Part shown: positions 12,914 to 13,015 of the stretch, piece by piece
How the letters are laid out: the number at the start of each line of letters is the position of its first letter
Numbering within the stretch: position 1 is the first letter of the stretch
Source: an uncultured Alphaproteobacteria bacterium
Lineage (GTDB): Bacteria; Pseudomonadota; Alphaproteobacteria; RF32; CAG-239
Reading direction: 5' to 3'
Assembly: GCA_900540425.1 (NCBI GenBank)
Contig: UQFU01000050.1
Coordinates: 1 to 13,015, forward strand
Length of the DNA: 13,015 nucleotides
Translations under genes and position numbers: made by a program
The notes under the pieces: generated by a model
Databases searched by the model: none
Seen by the model: the letters and a program-made list of their open reading frames with translations, nothing else
Told to the model about the DNA's origin: nothing

Positions 12914-12997
12914 TGTCATTCCGGGCTTGACCCGGAATCCAGGCGGATAAGGAAGCAATGTTGACCTGGACTCCGGCTCGGAGGCCGGAGTGACAGA
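12914..12997 (+). repeat. 84-nt palindromic repeat module B, copy 2 (REP/MITE-like)
   Basis: This is the second copy of the cruciform-forming element, 83 of 84 bases identical to 12607-12690, in the same orientation. The near identity over both stems and the central spacer points to recent copying or gene conversion rather than to two independently conserved hairpins. Confidence 0.92.
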
Positions 12998-13015
12998 ATA
13001 GAGAGATAGGCCGGA

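Larger units (their letters stand above)
12304..13015. other. Non-coding repeat mosaic downstream of rarA
   Basis: This stretch of 712 nt holds no credible gene. The open frames on the minus strand arise from repeats and encode fragments such as WIPGQARND and FRKKTSRDL, well known as spurious translations of intergenic palindromes. The order of elements is: diverged module C1, hairpin module A1, 84-nt palindromic module B1, two short TGACAGGAAG repeats (12709-12718 and 12737-12746), hairpin A2, diverged C2, and palindromic B2 near the window end. A perfect TATAAT at 12502-12507 lacks any acceptable -35 box. CTAGGGG (12300-12306) and CCCCTAG (12450-12456) form a short inverted pair around C1, which may be chance. 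Confidence 0.7.

Noticed and set aside
12407..12958. 183-codon and overlapping 136-codon minus-strand frames in the repeat mosaic
   Set aside because: The peptides are translations of the repeat modules (WIPGQARND, FRKKTSRDLRI occurring twice), the usual sign of spurious calls over intergenic palindromes.
12551..12997. Possible CRISPR array because of repeated units
   Set aside because: There are only two copies of each unit, of different types and irregular spacing, with internal palindromes and no cas genes.
12304..13015. tRNA or other known RNA gene in the non-coding end
   Set aside because: I looked for cloverleaf features (TTCRA loop, CCA end, paired acceptor arms) on both strands and found none. 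The stems present belong to the repeats.

Overview
The window reads as chromosome from a Gram-negative bacterium. It has a lipoprotein with a peptidoglycan-binding SPOR domain, a VirD4/TraG-type coupling ATPase, and TruA and RarA of proteobacterial type. My best guess is an uncultured, possibly host-associated alphaproteobacterium. The guess rests on the style of the proteins and on the palindromic intergenic repeats, not on a marker gene, so treat the taxonomy as tentative.

Layout. Positions 1-134 hold the 3' end of a gene for a DUF1566/FISUMP-like protein, followed by a clean intrinsic terminator. On the minus strand, 258-2030 holds a two-gene unit: a Gfo/Idh/MocA oxidoreductase (perhaps a UDP-GlcNAc 3-dehydrogenase) and then truA. 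A divergent intergenic gap leads to a plus-strand block, 2161-10932. In order, this block encodes a large helical lipoprotein (TolC-like body, C-terminal SPOR domain), a pentapeptide-repeat protein with a long charged coiled coil, a VirD4/TraG-family type IV coupling ATPase, and two tandem paralogous proteins. Each paralog carries a HExxH zinc-metallopeptidase motif and a conserved downstream ExHA motif. Near-consensus sigma-70 promoters precede the pentapeptide gene and the first metallopeptidase gene. The block is therefore probably read as at least two units: pentapeptide + ATPase, and metallopeptidase 1 + 2.

At 11006-12303 lies rarA, whose reading frame is broken. The N-terminal 353 codons and the C-terminal 78 codons sit in different frames, joined by a TGATG stop/start overlap. 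From 12304 to the end there is no credible gene. That stretch is a mosaic of palindromic repeats: two 45-nt hairpin modules, two 84-nt modules with inverted ends, and two diverged copies of a third module.

The most interesting part is 2161-10932. A membrane coupling ATPase, normally the substrate receptor of a type IV secretion or conjugation machine, sits next to an envelope lipoprotein, a scaffold-like pentapeptide/coiled-coil protein and two signal-peptide-less putative zinc peptidases with arginine-rich C-termini. A plausible reading is a secretion locus with its own metallopeptidase cargo. No relaxase, VirB-like channel gene or VirB4 ATPase is visible in the window, so this remains an inference.
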